Assembly (NCBI RefSeq): GCF_002086695.1 | Contig: NZ_MVIH01000002.1 | Span: 186,001-250,000, forward strand | From: Mycolicibacterium rhodesiae | Lineage (GTDB): Bacteria; Actinomycetota; Actinomycetes; Mycobacteriales; Mycobacteriaceae | Direction: 5' to 3' | Length of the DNA stretch: 64,000 bases | Shown: positions 17,628 to 26,156 of the stretch, piece by piece | Layout of the letters: every line of letters starts with the position of its first letter | Position numbering within the stretch: position 1 is the first letter of the stretch | Program-made: the position numbers and the translations under genes | The notes under the pieces: model-generated | Seen by the model: only the letters and a program-made list of their open reading frames with translations | What the model was told of the DNA's origin: nothing | Database searches by the model: none

Positions 17628-18404
17628 GTGGCCGTCACCGACCTGTTCGCCCGGCGCGCGACGCTGGGCCGATCGACGCGGCTGCTCAGTGAATTCCGCT
17701 ACGAACAGTCCGACCCCGCCCGCTTCTACGGCGCCCTGGCCACCGACACCGCGGACATGGTCACCGACCTGTGGCAGGCCGCCAACGGCCCGGTGGCAGG
17801 CCACACGCTCGTCGACGTCGGCGGCGGCCCGGGCTACTTCGCCGCCGCATTCACCCGATCCGGCTGGAACTACATCGGCGTGGAGCCGGATCCGAGCGAG
17901 ATGCACGCCGCCGAGCAGGTCCGGCAGGCCGGTCCGGGCTCATTCGTGCGGGCCTCGGGCATGGCGTTGCCGTTCGCCGACGGCAGTGTCGATGCGTGCC
18001 TGTCGTCCAATGTCGCCGAGCACGTGCCCCGCCCGTGGCAGCTGGGGGCGGAGATGCTGCGGGTGACCCGGCCCGGCGGCCTGGCGATCCTGTCGTACAC
18101 GGTCTGGCTCGGGCCGTTCGGCGGGCATGAGATGGGGCTCACGCACTATCTGGGCGGGGCCCGGGCGGCCGCCCGGTACACCCGCAAGCACGGCCATCCG
18201 CCCAAGAACAACTACGGGTCGTCGCTGTTCGCCGTCTCCGCGGCAGCGGGCCTGCGCTGGGCGGCGGGAACCGGAGCACTGGTCGCGGCATTCCCGCGTT
18301 ACCACCCGCGATGGGCCTGGGGGCTGGCCGATGTACCCGGTGTACGGGAGTTCCTGGTGAGCAATTTGGTGCTGGTGCTGCGGCCACCGATTCGCTCGAA
18401 ATGA
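17628..18404 (+). CDS. SAM-dependent methyltransferase (Rv0224c-like)
   Basis: A 258-residue class I methyltransferase. Motif I, LVDVGGGPGYFAA, is at residues 61-73; the acidic ribose-binding residue follows in YIGVEPDPSEM, and motif IV-like SSNVAEHVPRPW and post-motif VTRPGGLAILSY complete the fold. The corynebacterial relative (NCgl2764) is associated with the LM/LAM locus. The start is GTG. Neighbours (GT4 divergent upstream, aldehyde dehydrogenase downstream on the same strand) match the Rv0225-Rv0224c-Rv0223c order. The methyl acceptor, possibly an envelope glycolipid or its precursor, is not known. Confidence 0.85.
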   Translation: MAVTDLFARRATLGRSTRLLSEFRYEQSDPARFYGALATDTADMVTDLWQAANGPVAGHTLVDVGGGPGYFAAAFTRSGWNYIGVEPDPSEMHAAEQVRQAGPGSFVRASGMALPFADGSVDACLSSNVAEHVPRPWQLGAEMLRVTRPGGLAILSYTVWLGPFGGHEMGLTHYLGGARAAARYTRKHGHPPKNNYGSSLFAVSAAAGLRWAAGTGALVAAFPRYHPRWAWGLADVPGVREFLVSNLVLVLRPPIRSK

Positions 18405-18414
18405 ACAGGTTCTA
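18401..18414. promoter_or_regulatory. KstR-like inverted repeat, one mismatch to consensus
   Basis: The sequence contains GAACAGGTTC, a perfect 4-2-4 inverted repeat, and fits the KstR operator consensus TNNAACNNGTTNNA at seven of eight fixed positions (first base A instead of T). It overlaps the methyltransferase stop and lies about 32 bases before the aldehyde dehydrogenase ATG, next to TAGTTT, which would serve as a mycobacterial -10 (TANNNT). A fuller match occurs at 30090. Confidence 0.4.
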
Positions 18415-18445
18415 GTTTCTGTCTCCAGTAGGTAGTGTGACGGTC

Positions 18446-19918
18446 ATGACACAGAGCACGGCATTCAGAACCGAATGGGACAAGCTGTTCATTGGCGGCA
18501 AGTGGACCGAACCGTCCACCGCCGAGGTCATTGAAGTGCACTCCCCCGCCACCGGCGAGCTGGTCGGCAAGGTGCCGCTGGCCGCCAAGGCCGATGTCGA
18601 CGCCGCCTGCGCCGCCGCCCGCAAGGCCTTCGACGAGGGCCCGTGGCCCAAGATGTCGCCGACCGAGCGCGGCGAGATCCTGGCCCGCGCCGTCAAAATC
18701 CTCGAAGAGCGCGCCGAGGAGTTCAAGTTCCTGCTGGCCGCCGAAACCGGCCAGCCGCCGACGATCGTCGACATGATGCAGTACGGCGCCGCGATGTCGT
18801 CGTTCCAGTACTTCGCCGGTGCGGCCGACAAGTTCACCTGGCGCGACTTCCGCGACGGCGTGTACGGCACCACGATGGTGCTGCGTGAGCCGATCGGCGT
18901 GGTCGCAGCCGTCACCGCGTGGAACGTGCCATTCTTCCTGGCCGCCAACAAGCTCGGCCCGGCGCTGCTGGCCGGCTGCACCATCGTCGTGAAGCCGGCC
19001 GCCGAGACCCCACTGTCGCTGTTCGCGATGGCCGAGGTCTTCGCCGAAGCGGGCCTGCCGGAGGGTGTGCTCTCGGTGGTGCCCGGTGGCCCAGAGACGG
19101 GTCGCGCACTGACCGCCAATCCTGAGATCGACAAGTTCACCTTCACCGGCTCCAGCGGGGTCGGCAAGGAGATCGCCAAGATCGCCGCCGAGAAGCTCAA
19201 GCCGTGCACCCTGGAGTTGGGCGGCAAGTCCGCCGCGATCATCCTCGAGGACGCCGACCTGGACTCGACGTTGCCGATGCTGGTCTTCTCCGGACTGATG
19301 AACTGCGGGCAGGCCTGCGTCGGCCAGACCCGCATCCTGGCGCCCCGGTCGCGCTACGACGAGGTCGTCGAGAAGTTGTCCGCCGCCGTCGCGGCCATGC
19401 CGATCGGACTGCCCGACAACCCGGGCGCCATGATCGGCCCGCTGATCAGTGAGAAGCAGCGCGAGCGGGTCGAGGGCTACATCAAGAAGGGTGTCGAGGA
19501 AGGCGCCCGACTGGTGACCGGCGGTGAGCGTCCCGAGGGGCTCGACGGCGGTTGGTTCGTGCAGCCGACGGTGTTCGCCGATGTCGACAACTCGATGACC
19601 ATCGCGCAGGAGGAGATCTTCGGACCCGTCCTGGCGGTGATCCCCTACGAGACCGAAGAGGACGCCGTCCGCATCGCCAACGACTCCGTCTACGGTCTGG
19701 CCGGGTCGGTCTACACCACCGACAACGACAAGGCGATGAAGATCGCTGCCCAGATCCGCACCGGCACTTACGCGGTCAACATGTACGCGTTCGATCCGGG
19801 TTCGCCGTTCGGTGGCTACAAGAATTCCGGCATCGGCCGGGAGAACGGCCCCGAGGGTATCGAGGCCTACACCCAGGCCAAGAGCGTGCTGCTGCCGTTC
19901 GGGTACCAGCCCGAGTAA
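18446..19918 (+). CDS. NAD(P)-dependent aldehyde dehydrogenase (Rv0223c-like)
   Basis: A 490-residue aldehyde dehydrogenase of normal length. The catalytic cysteine is C291 in MNCGQACVGQTR and the general base E257 in LELGGKS; the cofactor loop FTGSSGVGKEI and the C-terminal FGGYKNSGIGREN signature are present. The sequence closely follows what I recall of Rv0223c. ATG at 18446 is preferred; a GTG three codons upstream is also in frame. It could oxidise aldehydes from the nearby diol dehydratase, but it belongs to the conserved backbone rather than to that insert, so the link is speculative. A strong terminator hairpin follows directly. Confidence 0.9.
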   Translation: MTQSTAFRTEWDKLFIGGKWTEPSTAEVIEVHSPATGELVGKVPLAAKADVDAACAAARKAFDEGPWPKMSPTERGEILARAVKILEERAEEFKFLLAAETGQPPTIVDMMQYGAAMSSFQYFAGAADKFTWRDFRDGVYGTTMVLREPIGVVAAVTAWNVPFFLAANKLGPALLAGCTIVVKPAAETPLSLFAMAEVFAEAGLPEGVLSVVPGGPETGRALTANPEIDKFTFTGSSGVGKEIAKIAAEKLKPCTLELGGKSAAIILEDADLDSTLPMLVFSGLMNCGQACVGQTRILAPRSRYDEVVEKLSAAVAAMPIGLPDNPGAMIGPLISEKQRERVEGYIKKGVEEGARLVTGGERPEGLDGGWFVQPTVFADVDNSMTIAQEEIFGPVLAVIPYETEEDAVRIANDSVYGLAGSVYTTDNDKAMKIAAQIRTGTYAVNMYAFDPGSPFGGYKNSGIGRENGPEGIEAYTQAKSVLLPFGYQPE

Positions 19919-19924
19919 CCCGCC

Positions 19925-19980
19925 GACCAGACGGAAAAGCCCCCGACACGCCGCGCGTGCGGGGGCTTTTCCGTCTGGTC
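19925..19980. terminator. Bidirectional hairpin terminator between convergent genes
   Basis: A perfect 21-base inverted repeat (left arm from 19925, right arm ending at 19980) encloses a second 5-base stem CACGC/GCGTG set off by one bulged A, with a 3-base loop. The arms contain GGAAAAG and CTTTTCC, so each strand ends in a short T-run inside the stem. It starts 7 bases after the aldehyde dehydrogenase stop and overlaps the stop codon of the convergent MaoC gene, so it can serve both transcripts. Confidence 0.88.
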
Positions 19981-20437
19981 AGAACAGCGCGCGCACGATC
20001 ATCTCGGCGACGGCGGCGGGCTTGTCGACACCGTCAATCTCGATGGTGTGCTTGACGGTCAGGTTGACGGTGTTGTCGTCGACCTTGTCGGCGCCGACGA
20101 GTTCCGAGCGCACCCGGATGCTGCTGTCCACCGGGACGGCCGCAACGAACCGGACTTTGTTGAGTCCGTAGTTGATCGCCATCTTGGCGTTCTCGATGCG
20201 GAAGTTGTCCTTGGACAGCGCGGGGATCAGCGACAGGGTGAGGAATCCGTGCGCAATCGGTGTGCCGTACGGGCTTTCGGCTTTCGCCTTTTCGACATCC
20301 ACGTGGATCCACTGATGGTCCCCGGTGGCGTCGGCGAAATCGTTGATGCGTTTCTGGTCGATCTGCAGCCAGTCGCTGACGCCGAGTTCCTCACCGATCG
20401 CGGACGTCGCGTCGTCGATAGATGTGATCACCTTCAT
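19979..20437 (-). CDS. MaoC-family (R)-enoyl-CoA hydratase, HtdZ/Rv0130-like
   Basis: A 152-residue single-hotdog hydratase. The hydratase-2 motif is seen in FADATGDHQWIHVD, with catalytic D40 and H45, followed by PIAHGFLTLSL and INYGLNKVRFVAAVPV. Length and sequence closely resemble HtdZ (Rv0130) of M. tuberculosis. It should hydrate trans-2-enoyl-CoA to (R)-3-hydroxyacyl-CoA. It lies 19 bases downstream of the FadE5-like acyl-CoA dehydrogenase and is almost certainly cotranscribed with it, so dehydrogenation and hydration would be consecutive steps. Confidence 0.88.
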   Translation of the reverse strand: MKVITSIDDATSAIGEELGVSDWLQIDQKRINDFADATGDHQWIHVDVEKAKAESPYGTPIAHGFLTLSLIPALSKDNFRIENAKMAINYGLNKVRFVAAVPVDSSIRVRSELVGADKVDDNTVNLTVKHTIEIDGVDKPAAVAEMIVRALF

Positions 20438-20456
20438 GGGCTCACCATAGCCAGCG

Positions 20457-22286
20457 TCAGAACGCCTCTTCGGGCAGGTCCATGATCGCCAGGTCGATCG
20501 ACTCCGCGACCTTGCGCTCGGCGGCCAGCCGCGGCAGTACGTTATCCGCGAAGAACTTCGCCACCGCCACCTTGCCGCGATAGAAATCCTGCTCGCGCGG
20601 ATCCGGGTCACCGTCGAGGGCCTGCAGCGCGATCTCGGCCTGGCGCAACAGGAACCAGCCGATCAAGAGGTCGCCGACGGCGAGGAGGAGCCCCACCGAC
20701 TCGAGTCCCACACGATAGAGCTCGCGAGCATCCTCTTGGGCCCCCAGCAGATAGCCGGTCATCACGGTCGCGACCGCGCGCACGTTGTCCAGCGCGTCAG
20801 CCAACGATGCACGGGCGGTGGCCAATTCGGGCCGGGGGTCCGGGCTGTCGATGAACTTCTCGATCTGGGTGACGACGTGTGCCAGCGCCCCGCCCTGATC
20901 CCGGGCGATCTTGCGGAAGAAGAAGTCCTGAGCCTGGATCGCGGTGGTGCCCTCATAGAGTGAGTCGATCTTGGCGTCGCGGATGTACTGCTCGATCGGG
21001 TAGTCCTGCAGGAAGCCGGAGCCGCCGAACGTCTGCAGCGACTCGGTCAGGCACTGGTAGGCGCGTTCGGAGCCGACACCCTTGACGATCGGCAGCAGCA
21101 GGTCGTTGACCCGCTCCGCCATCGAGGCGTCGGCGCCCGAAACAATCTGTGCCACTGCAGGATCCTGATGGGCCGCAGTGTAGAGGTAGAGCGCGCGCAG
21201 ACCTTCCGCGTACGCCTTCTGCGTCATCAGGGCACGGCGAACATCGGGGTGATGGATGATCGTCACCCGCGGTGCCGTCTTGTCGGTCATCTGCGTCAGG
21301 TCGGCACCCTGCACCCTGGTCTTGGCGTACTCCAGTGCGTTGAGGTAACCGGTGGACAGGGTGGCGATAGCCTTGGTGCCGACGAACATTCGGGCGTACT
21401 CGATGACCTTGAACATTTGGGCGATGCCGTTGTGGACGTCACCCACCAGCCAGCCGATCGCCGGCTTGCCGTGCAACCCGAGGCTGAGTTCGGTTGTGGC
21501 CGAAGCTTTCAGACCCATCTTGTGTTCGAGATTGGTGACGTAGGCGCCGTTGCGTTCGCCCGGTTCACCGGTCTGCGGATCGAGCAGGAACTTGGGCACC
21601 AGGAACAGGCTCAAACCCTTGGTTCCCGGTCCGGCGCCTTCCGGGCGGGCCAACACCAGATGGAGGATGTTCTCGAAGAAGTCGCCGGTGTCACCGTTTG
21701 TGATGAAGCGTTTGACGCCCTCGATGTGCCAGGTCCCGTCGCCGGCGTCGACCGCCTTGGTCCGGGCAGCGCCGACATCGGAGCCGGCATCCGGCTCGGT
21801 CAACACCATCGTCGCGCACCAATTGCGTTCGGCGGCCAGCGTCGCCCAGTGCTTCTGCTGTTCGTTTCCGATGTGGAACAGGATGTTCGCCATGATCGGG
21901 CCGGCCATGTACATGAACACCGCGGGATTGGCACCCAGCACGAGTTCGTCGATCGCCCAGGTGACCATCGCCGGCGCCGGGACGCCACCCACCTCTTCGG
22001 AGAGCCCGATGCGGAACCACTCCCCCTGTTGCCAGGCCCGCATGGACTTGCAGAACGGCTCGGGCAAGGACACGGCATGGGTGCCGGGGTCGAATGTGGG
22101 CGGATGACGGTCGGTTTCGGCGAACGATTCGGCGACCGGCCCCTCGGCCAGGCGGCAAGCCTCGTTGAGCATCTCGCGGATCGAGTCCGCATCGAGATCG
22201 GGATAGTCGTCGAGCGCCTTCTCCAAGTCGAGGAACTCGAAAAGGTTGAACTCGAGGTCGCGGACATTGCTCTTGTAGTGGCTCAT
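20457..22286 (-). CDS. FadE5-like acyl-CoA dehydrogenase
   Basis: A 609-residue acyl-CoA dehydrogenase of the long FadE5 type. It starts [10 protein letters not shown] and contains FDPGTHAV, the FAD/substrate region [27 protein letters not shown], and the catalytic glutamate in [19 protein letters not shown], then a C-terminal helical extension of about 150 residues found in this subfamily. ATG at 22286 is chosen because FadE5 proteins share this N-terminus; a start six codons earlier is possible. Divergent from it lies a small ORF and a TetR gene with two operator-like repeats between. It is expected to act on medium- to long-chain acyl-CoAs. Confidence 0.88.
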   Translation of the reverse strand: MSHYKSNVRDLEFNLFEFLDLEKALDDYPDLDADSIREMLNEACRLAEGPVAESFAETDRHPPTFDPGTHAVSLPEPFCKSMRAWQQGEWFRIGLSEEVGGVPAPAMVTWAIDELVLGANPAVFMYMAGPIMANILFHIGNEQQKHWATLAAERNWCATMVLTEPDAGSDVGAARTKAVDAGDGTWHIEGVKRFITNGDTGDFFENILHLVLARPEGAGPGTKGLSLFLVPKFLLDPQTGEPGERNGAYVTNLEHKMGLKASATTELSLGLHGKPAIGWLVGDVHNGIAQMFKVIEYARMFVGTKAIATLSTGYLNALEYAKTRVQGADLTQMTDKTAPRVTIIHHPDVRRALMTQKAYAEGLRALYLYTAAHQDPAVAQIVSGADASMAERVNDLLLPIVKGVGSERAYQCLTESLQTFGGSGFLQDYPIEQYIRDAKIDSLYEGTTAIQAQDFFFRKIARDQGGALAHVVTQIEKFIDSPDPRPELATARASLADALDNVRAVATVMTGYLLGAQEDARELYRVGLESVGLLLAVGDLLIGWFLLRQAEIALQALDGDPDPREQDFYRGKVAVAKFFADNVLPRLAAERKVAESIDLAIMDLPEEAF

Positions 22287-22371
22287 CGCGTGCGTCCTCC
22301 TCATCGCCGGCTGAGCCCGAGCCTAGCTCGGTTCACCTGCGCTGATCAGCCTGTTCAGGCAGCGTCCAGAA

Positions 22372-22389
22372 ATATGGTCGAAACCATAT
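22372..22389. promoter_or_regulatory. Perfect 18-base inverted repeat, candidate TetR operator 1
   Basis: Arms ATATGGT and ACCATAT flank the 4-base spacer CGAA. It lies 85 bases upstream of the FadE5-like start in the divergent region shared with the small ORF and tetR. A related copy occurs at 22490, which supports a specific protein-binding site rather than a chance palindrome. Confidence 0.6.
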
Positions 22390-22489
22390 AACCGCATGTC
22401 GGCGCATCGAAGGCTCGGCGCGACGGTGCCGGTTTGCCTGCCGTTAACGTAGACGTCAACTGCCGGGTTGCGCTCACCGGACTCTTATC

Positions 22490-22507
22490 TTATGGTCGTA
22501 AGCATAG
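22490..22507. promoter_or_regulatory. Second, imperfect copy of the operator-like repeat
   Basis: This 18-mer matches the site at 22372 at 14 of 18 positions, sharing TATGGTCG, AA and CATA, but is less symmetric. It lies 43 bases before the small-ORF start, where it could overlap the promoter of the small ORF and tetR. Two unequal sites facing the two divergent promoters suggest one regulator controlling both with different strength. Confidence 0.5.
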
Positions 22508-22550
22508 TTATGGAGTTGGTCTCCAGACCTGCCCCCGCAAGGAGAGAGAA

Positions 22551-22688
22551 ATGTGGCTGATCGAGCTGAACATCGCCGGCCACCGGTTCACGCGCGAGGT
22601 ACCCGACAAGCGCCGGCAGTTGTTCGGTCGCGGAGCTCGGGCGCTGGCGTGGCGGGGTAGCCATGTCCGTCACACCCCCGCCGCCTGA
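22551..22688 (+). CDS. Small ORF (45 residues) directly ahead of tetR
   Basis: An ATG preceded at close range by AAGGAGAG, one of the best ribosome-binding sites in the window, opens a 45-codon frame starting MWLIELNIAG and ending in an arginine- and histidine-rich tail. Its TGA is followed immediately, with no spacer, by the ATG of the tetR gene. The tetR gene has no ribosome-binding site of its own other than inside this ORF, so the ORF may serve to couple tetR translation. No similarity is recognised; the peptide may or may not have its own function. Confidence 0.55.
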   Translation: MWLIELNIAGHRFTREVPDKRRQLFGRGARALAWRGSHVRHTPAA

Positions 22689-23318
22689 ATGACCCGGACG
22701 CCACCAACCGATCGAAAAAGTCGAGGCTCCACCCGCACCAAGATGCTGGTGAGCGCCGCCGAGGTGCTGCGCGAACGCGGCGCGGCCGGCGTGACCATCG
22801 ACGAGGTACTGGCCCGCAGCGGTGCGCCGCGCGGTTCGGTCTATCACCACTTTCCTGAAGGCCGCAGCCAGATTCTGCGTGAGGCGCTCGAGTACGCCGG
22901 GTACGTGATCACCGAGAGTATCGACGCGGCTGCCTGCGAGAACGCCGGAGTGCTGCTACGCCGCTTCGTCGAGCTCTGGGAAAACGCCTTGATCACAAGC
23001 GATTACACCGCAGGGTGTCCGGTGCTGGCCGCCGCTATCGGATCCGGCGAGGACGAACACCAGCTCACCGCCGTCGCCGGGCAGATCTTCAGCCGCTGGC
23101 GCGAGGCGTCCAAGCAGGCCTACCTACGCGAAGGTTTCGACGAGGCCGACGCGAGCGCACTGGCCGACACCACCCTCGCCGCGATGGAGGGGGCCGTGGT
23201 GCTGTGCCGATCGGCGCGCAGCCTGCAGCCCCTTCATGACGTCGCGGCTCAGATGGAATTCCTGATCAAGGCAAAGGAATTCGTGACGAAGTTCGGCGTG
23301 CCGACCCTGAACCCCTGA
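22689..23318 (+). CDS. TetR-family regulator, LmrA/YxaF-like
   Basis: A 209-residue regulator. The N-terminal helix-turn-helix spans about residues 15-60 (MLVSAAEVLRERGAAGVTIDEV, then RSGAPRGSVYHHFPEG). The C-terminal half has the C-G-C-P-type feature DYTAGCPVLAAAIGSGED seen in LmrA/YxaF-like regulators. It is transcribed divergently from the FadE5-like/MaoC operon, and two related palindromes lie between, so it is the obvious candidate repressor of both. The ligand could be an acyl-CoA or a hydrophobic compound; this is not readable from sequence. A perfect hairpin terminator follows. Confidence 0.85.
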   Translation: MTRTPPTDRKSRGSTRTKMLVSAAEVLRERGAAGVTIDEVLARSGAPRGSVYHHFPEGRSQILREALEYAGYVITESIDAAACENAGVLLRRFVELWENALITSDYTAGCPVLAAAIGSGEDEHQLTAVAGQIFSRWREASKQAYLREGFDEADASALADTTLAAMEGAVVLCRSARSLQPLHDVAAQMEFLIKAKEFVTKFGVPTLNP

Positions 23319-23322
23319 ATGG

Positions 23323-23357
23323 CCAACGGGCACAGCCGAAATGGCTGTGCCCGTTGG
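23323..23357. terminator. Bidirectional hairpin terminator
   Basis: A perfect 15-base stem (arms CCAACGGGCACAGCC and its complement) with the 5-base loop GAAAT begins 5 bases after the tetR stop. TTT follows on the plus strand. The convergent PGRS gene ends 15 bases further on, so the hairpin can terminate both transcripts. Confidence 0.85.
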
Positions 23358-23371
23358 TTTCCAACTAACGA

Positions 23372-25882
23372 TCAGGGATTGTTGGTCCCGTCGGTGCCGG
23401 CCGTGCCCGGGGTGCCATTGGCCTGCGCATCGCCACCGTTGGTACCGGCGGTGCCGACGCCCAGGGCGCCCGAGGCATTGCCGCCGTTGCCGCCGTCACC
23501 GCCCTTACCGCCGATTCCGCTGCCGCCGGTGCCGCTGTTGGTGCCCTTGCCACCGGAGCCGCCGTTGCCGCCGGTATTGACCCCGTTGGTCGACGTCTGA
23601 CCGCCGGACAGCTGGAAGGTGCTGTTGCCGCCGGTGCCGCCCGCGCCGCCGGCCGCGGCGTTGGTGCCGGTGCCATTGGCTCCGCCGTCACCGCCGTTAC
23701 CGCCGGTCGACGTGCCGTTGACGATCGCGGTGCCTGCCGGAGCGCCCGCGTCGGCCGCGTCGAGCTTTGCGAACCCACCGTCACCACCGAGAGCGCCCTT
23801 GGTGGCACCACCGTTGCCTGCGATCGCCGACCCGCCGGTGATCGTGCCGTTCAGACCGATGACCTCCGAGAAGCCGCCGTCACCGCCGGCCTTCCCGTTG
23901 ACGCTGGACGCGCCGCCGTTACCGCCGGTGGAGGTGATGCCGATGGCGGAGCCGATCAGACCTGCGGCCGTGACCGAGGAGTCACCGCCCGCACCACCGG
24001 TGCCGCCGCCGCTGGCTGCCCCACCGTTGCCGCCGGTCGAGAGACCGCTCACCACGCCGGAGTTGGTTCCGACAATGCCCGCCTGCAGCTGAGCCGAACC
24101 GCCGTCGCCGCCGACACTGCTTGCGCCGGTGGCATCACCGCCGCTGCCGCCCTTGGCACTTCCGGACGCCGTGCCGTTCGGGCCGGACTGAATTCCCGCG
24201 GCGCCGCCGGCGCCACCCTGGGCACCGGCACCGCTCTTGCCGCCGGCACCGCCGGTGGCGGTACCGCTGGCCGAACTCAGCACACCGTCCGCGACGATGC
24301 TGGCGCCGCCGCCCTTGCCACCGGTGACTCCCGCTACGGTCGTCGCGTCACCGCCCGCACCGCCCGCACCACCGGTGGCGGTACCGGCAGCCGCGCCACC
24401 ATTGAGGCCCTCGACATGAGCGCCGCCGCCACCACCACCGCCGCCACCACCGAGGCCGGCCGCAGCCGCGGTGCCCACGGCACCCTTGCCGCCCGCACCG
24501 CCCTTGCCGCCGGTGGCTCCGACGCCGTCACTCGCACCGGCACCGCCGGCGCCGCCGACACCACCCGTACCGAATGCCGCACCGGCCGTTCCCGTTCCGC
24601 CCTTGCCGCCTGCGCCGCCGTTTCCGCCGGCCTGCGTCGAGCCGTCTGCCAGGAGGCCCTTGCCTGCACCACCGGCACCGCCCGTGCCGCCGGTACCACC
24701 GACGCCGCCGCTGCCTGCCGCACCGCTGGAACCGAAGATGAACAAGAATCCGCCCGCGCCGCCCGCGCCGCCCGCGCCGCCGACGCCGCCTTCGCCGCCT
24801 GCTCCGCCATCGCCGGCCGCGCTGACGCCATCCACGCCGTCAACGCCGGTGCCACCCGTGCCACCGGTGCCACCCTTACCGCCGGCGCCGCCGCCGCCGC
24901 CCGAACCGAAGATCATGCTGCCCTTGCCGCCGGCGCCACCGTTGCCGCCGGCCTCACCCTTGCCGCCGCTGCCTCCGGTGGCACCGGTCGAACCGGTCAC
25001 GCCGGATCCGCCTGCGCCGCCGAAGCCGCCGCTGCCGCTGACGGACAGCGCTCCGACGCTGCCGCCGTCACCGCCGTCGGCGCCGCTTCCGGCCAGGCCT
25101 GCTCCGCCGTCGCCGCCGCTGCCGGTGATCAGGCCACCGGCGCCGCCCTTGCCGCCCTTGCCACCGTTGACGGTGGCCACGCCCGCGCCGCCGTTACCGC
25201 CGGTGCCGAACCAGCCTGCCGCGCCGCCGTTGCCGCCGTTGAAGCCGTTGCCGCCGGTACCGAACAGACCCGCGTTGCCGCCGTTGCACGCAGTGGTGCC
25301 GGTGCACGAGGTCGAGGTGTAGCTGTAGCCGTTCCCCCAGAAGATGCCGGCATTGGGGTGGTCGGCGGTGCCGTTGCCGACGTACATCCGGATGAAGTCA
25401 GTGATCGGGTTGCCGGCCAGCGCGGCCATCGCGGCCGCTCCGGGCGACGCCACCCCGGCCGCCTTGGCAGCGGGTGAGGTCGACTTGGCCGGGGCGCTCG
25501 GAGAATCGGTCGCACCCGCGGGCGTGGCGGCCGCTGCCGGGGCGTCGTCCTTGACCGCGGGCGTCGAGTCGGAACCACCCGCCGAGGCCGACGGCTTGGC
25601 AGCGCGGTGCCGGGGGGCGCTGCGCGCAGTGCCCGCCTTCGGGGAAGCCTTGGTCGACGAGTCGCCGCTCGCGTGGGATGAGCCGGTCGAGGAACGGCCC
25701 GAACCCGACCCGCTGGAGCCGCCGGCACCGCCGGTATCCGCTGCGGCCACCGGCAGGGCCGCCGAGGCGGCGCCGACGCCCAGAGCAACCGCCAGCACGC
25801 CGACCCGACCCACCCAACGGGCGTAGCCGGACGTCGAGGCGTCGGTGTGGTCGGTGCTTTGCGACAAAGTGCGCACGGTCAT
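23372..25882 (-). CDS. Secreted PGRS-repeat (glycine/alanine-rich) protein lacking a PE domain
   Basis: An 836-residue protein. The N-terminus is basic with a hydrophobic core (WVGRVGVLAVALGVGAASAALPVAAA) and a likely Sec cleavage near residue 41, followed by a Ser/Ala/Pro/Lys-rich linker to about residue 130. A short unique segment, NPITDFIRMYVGNGTADHP, leads into GIFWGNGYSY and two cysteines, then about 650 residues of GGAGG/GGNGG repeats like the PGRS region of PE_PGRS proteins. There is no PE domain, so export is probably Sec-dependent rather than by ESX-5. ATG at 25882 has GAGGA 6 bases upstream. Function unknown, probably cell-surface. Long proline-rich frames opposite are shadows of the repeat. 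Confidence 0.88.
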   Translation of the reverse strand: MTVRTLSQSTDHTDASTSGYARWVGRVGVLAVALGVGAASAALPVAAADTGGAGGSSGSGSGRSSTGSSHASGDSSTKASPKAGTARSAPRHRAAKPSASAGGSDSTPAVKDDAPAAAATPAGATDSPSAPAKSTSPAAKAAGVASPGAAAMAALAGNPITDFIRMYVGNGTADHPNAGIFWGNGYSYTSTSCTGTTACNGGNAGLFGTGGNGFNGGNGGAAGWFGTGGNGGAGVATVNGGKGGKGGAGGLITGSGGDGGAGLAGSGADGGDGGSVGALSVSGSGGFGGAGGSGVTGSTGATGGSGGKGEAGGNGGAGGKGSMIFGSGGGGGAGGKGGTGGTGGTGVDGVDGVSAAGDGGAGGEGGVGGAGGAGGAGGFLFIFGSSGAAGSGGVGGTGGTGGAGGAGKGLLADGSTQAGGNGGAGGKGGTGTAGAAFGTGGVGGAGGAGASDGVGATGGKGGAGGKGAVGTAAAAGLGGGGGGGGGGAHVEGLNGGAAAGTATGGAGGAGGDATTVAGVTGGKGGGASIVADGVLSSASGTATGGAGGKSGAGAQGGAGGAAGIQSGPNGTASGSAKGGSGGDATGASSVGGDGGSAQLQAGIVGTNSGVVSGLSTGGNGGAASGGGTGGAGGDSSVTAAGLIGSAIGITSTGGNGGASSVNGKAGGDGGFSEVIGLNGTITGGSAIAGNGGATKGALGGDGGFAKLDAADAGAPAGTAIVNGTSTGGNGGDGGANGTGTNAAAGGAGGTGGNSTFQLSGGQTSTNGVNTGGNGGSGGKGTNSGTGGSGIGGKGGDGGNGGNASGALGVGTAGTNGGDAQANGTPGTAGTDGTNNP

Positions 25883-26156
25883 GTGATTCCTCGCCCGTCT
25901 CATGCGAGAACCCCGTGCCCCCGCCCGTTACAGGGAAGTTACCGAACCCTCAGCGGCGCAGGAGGTATTTCGGAGTTTTGCCCGCAGATGGGCGTTTCTC
26001 GGCACCCTCGCTACCTCGGCACAGCGCTCGGCAGCGAAATGATTCGCCCGACGCTCATGCTGAGTTCGACTGCCGATCACCATGATTTCGCGACCGGGTG
26101 GCCGGTGTGCGGACCTACCTGCGCGGTGCGACAGCAGCTGATGCTGGAATACGAGG

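Noticed and set aside
20457..22286. Assigning this gene as the true fadE5
   Set aside because: Sequence is FadE5-like, but fadE5 in other mycobacteria sits beside fadA2/fabG4/htdX; here the partner is an HtdZ-like gene, so a paralogue is more likely.
24416..25477. Long plus-strand frames rich in Pro/Ala opposite the PGRS gene (also 24471-25322)
   Set aside because: They are the complement of GGCGGN repeats, have no ribosome-binding site or conserved domain, and the minus-strand frame has a signal peptide and a real start.
23372..25882. Glycine-rich repeats considered as a tandem-repeat or CRISPR-like array
   Set aside because: Repeats are in frame, degenerate at codon level and part of a PGRS protein; there are no spacers.
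26034..26047. Small inverted repeat GCGAA-ATGA-TTCGC upstream of the thioesterase gene
   Set aside because: Only 5-base arms and no second copy; not enough to call an operator.
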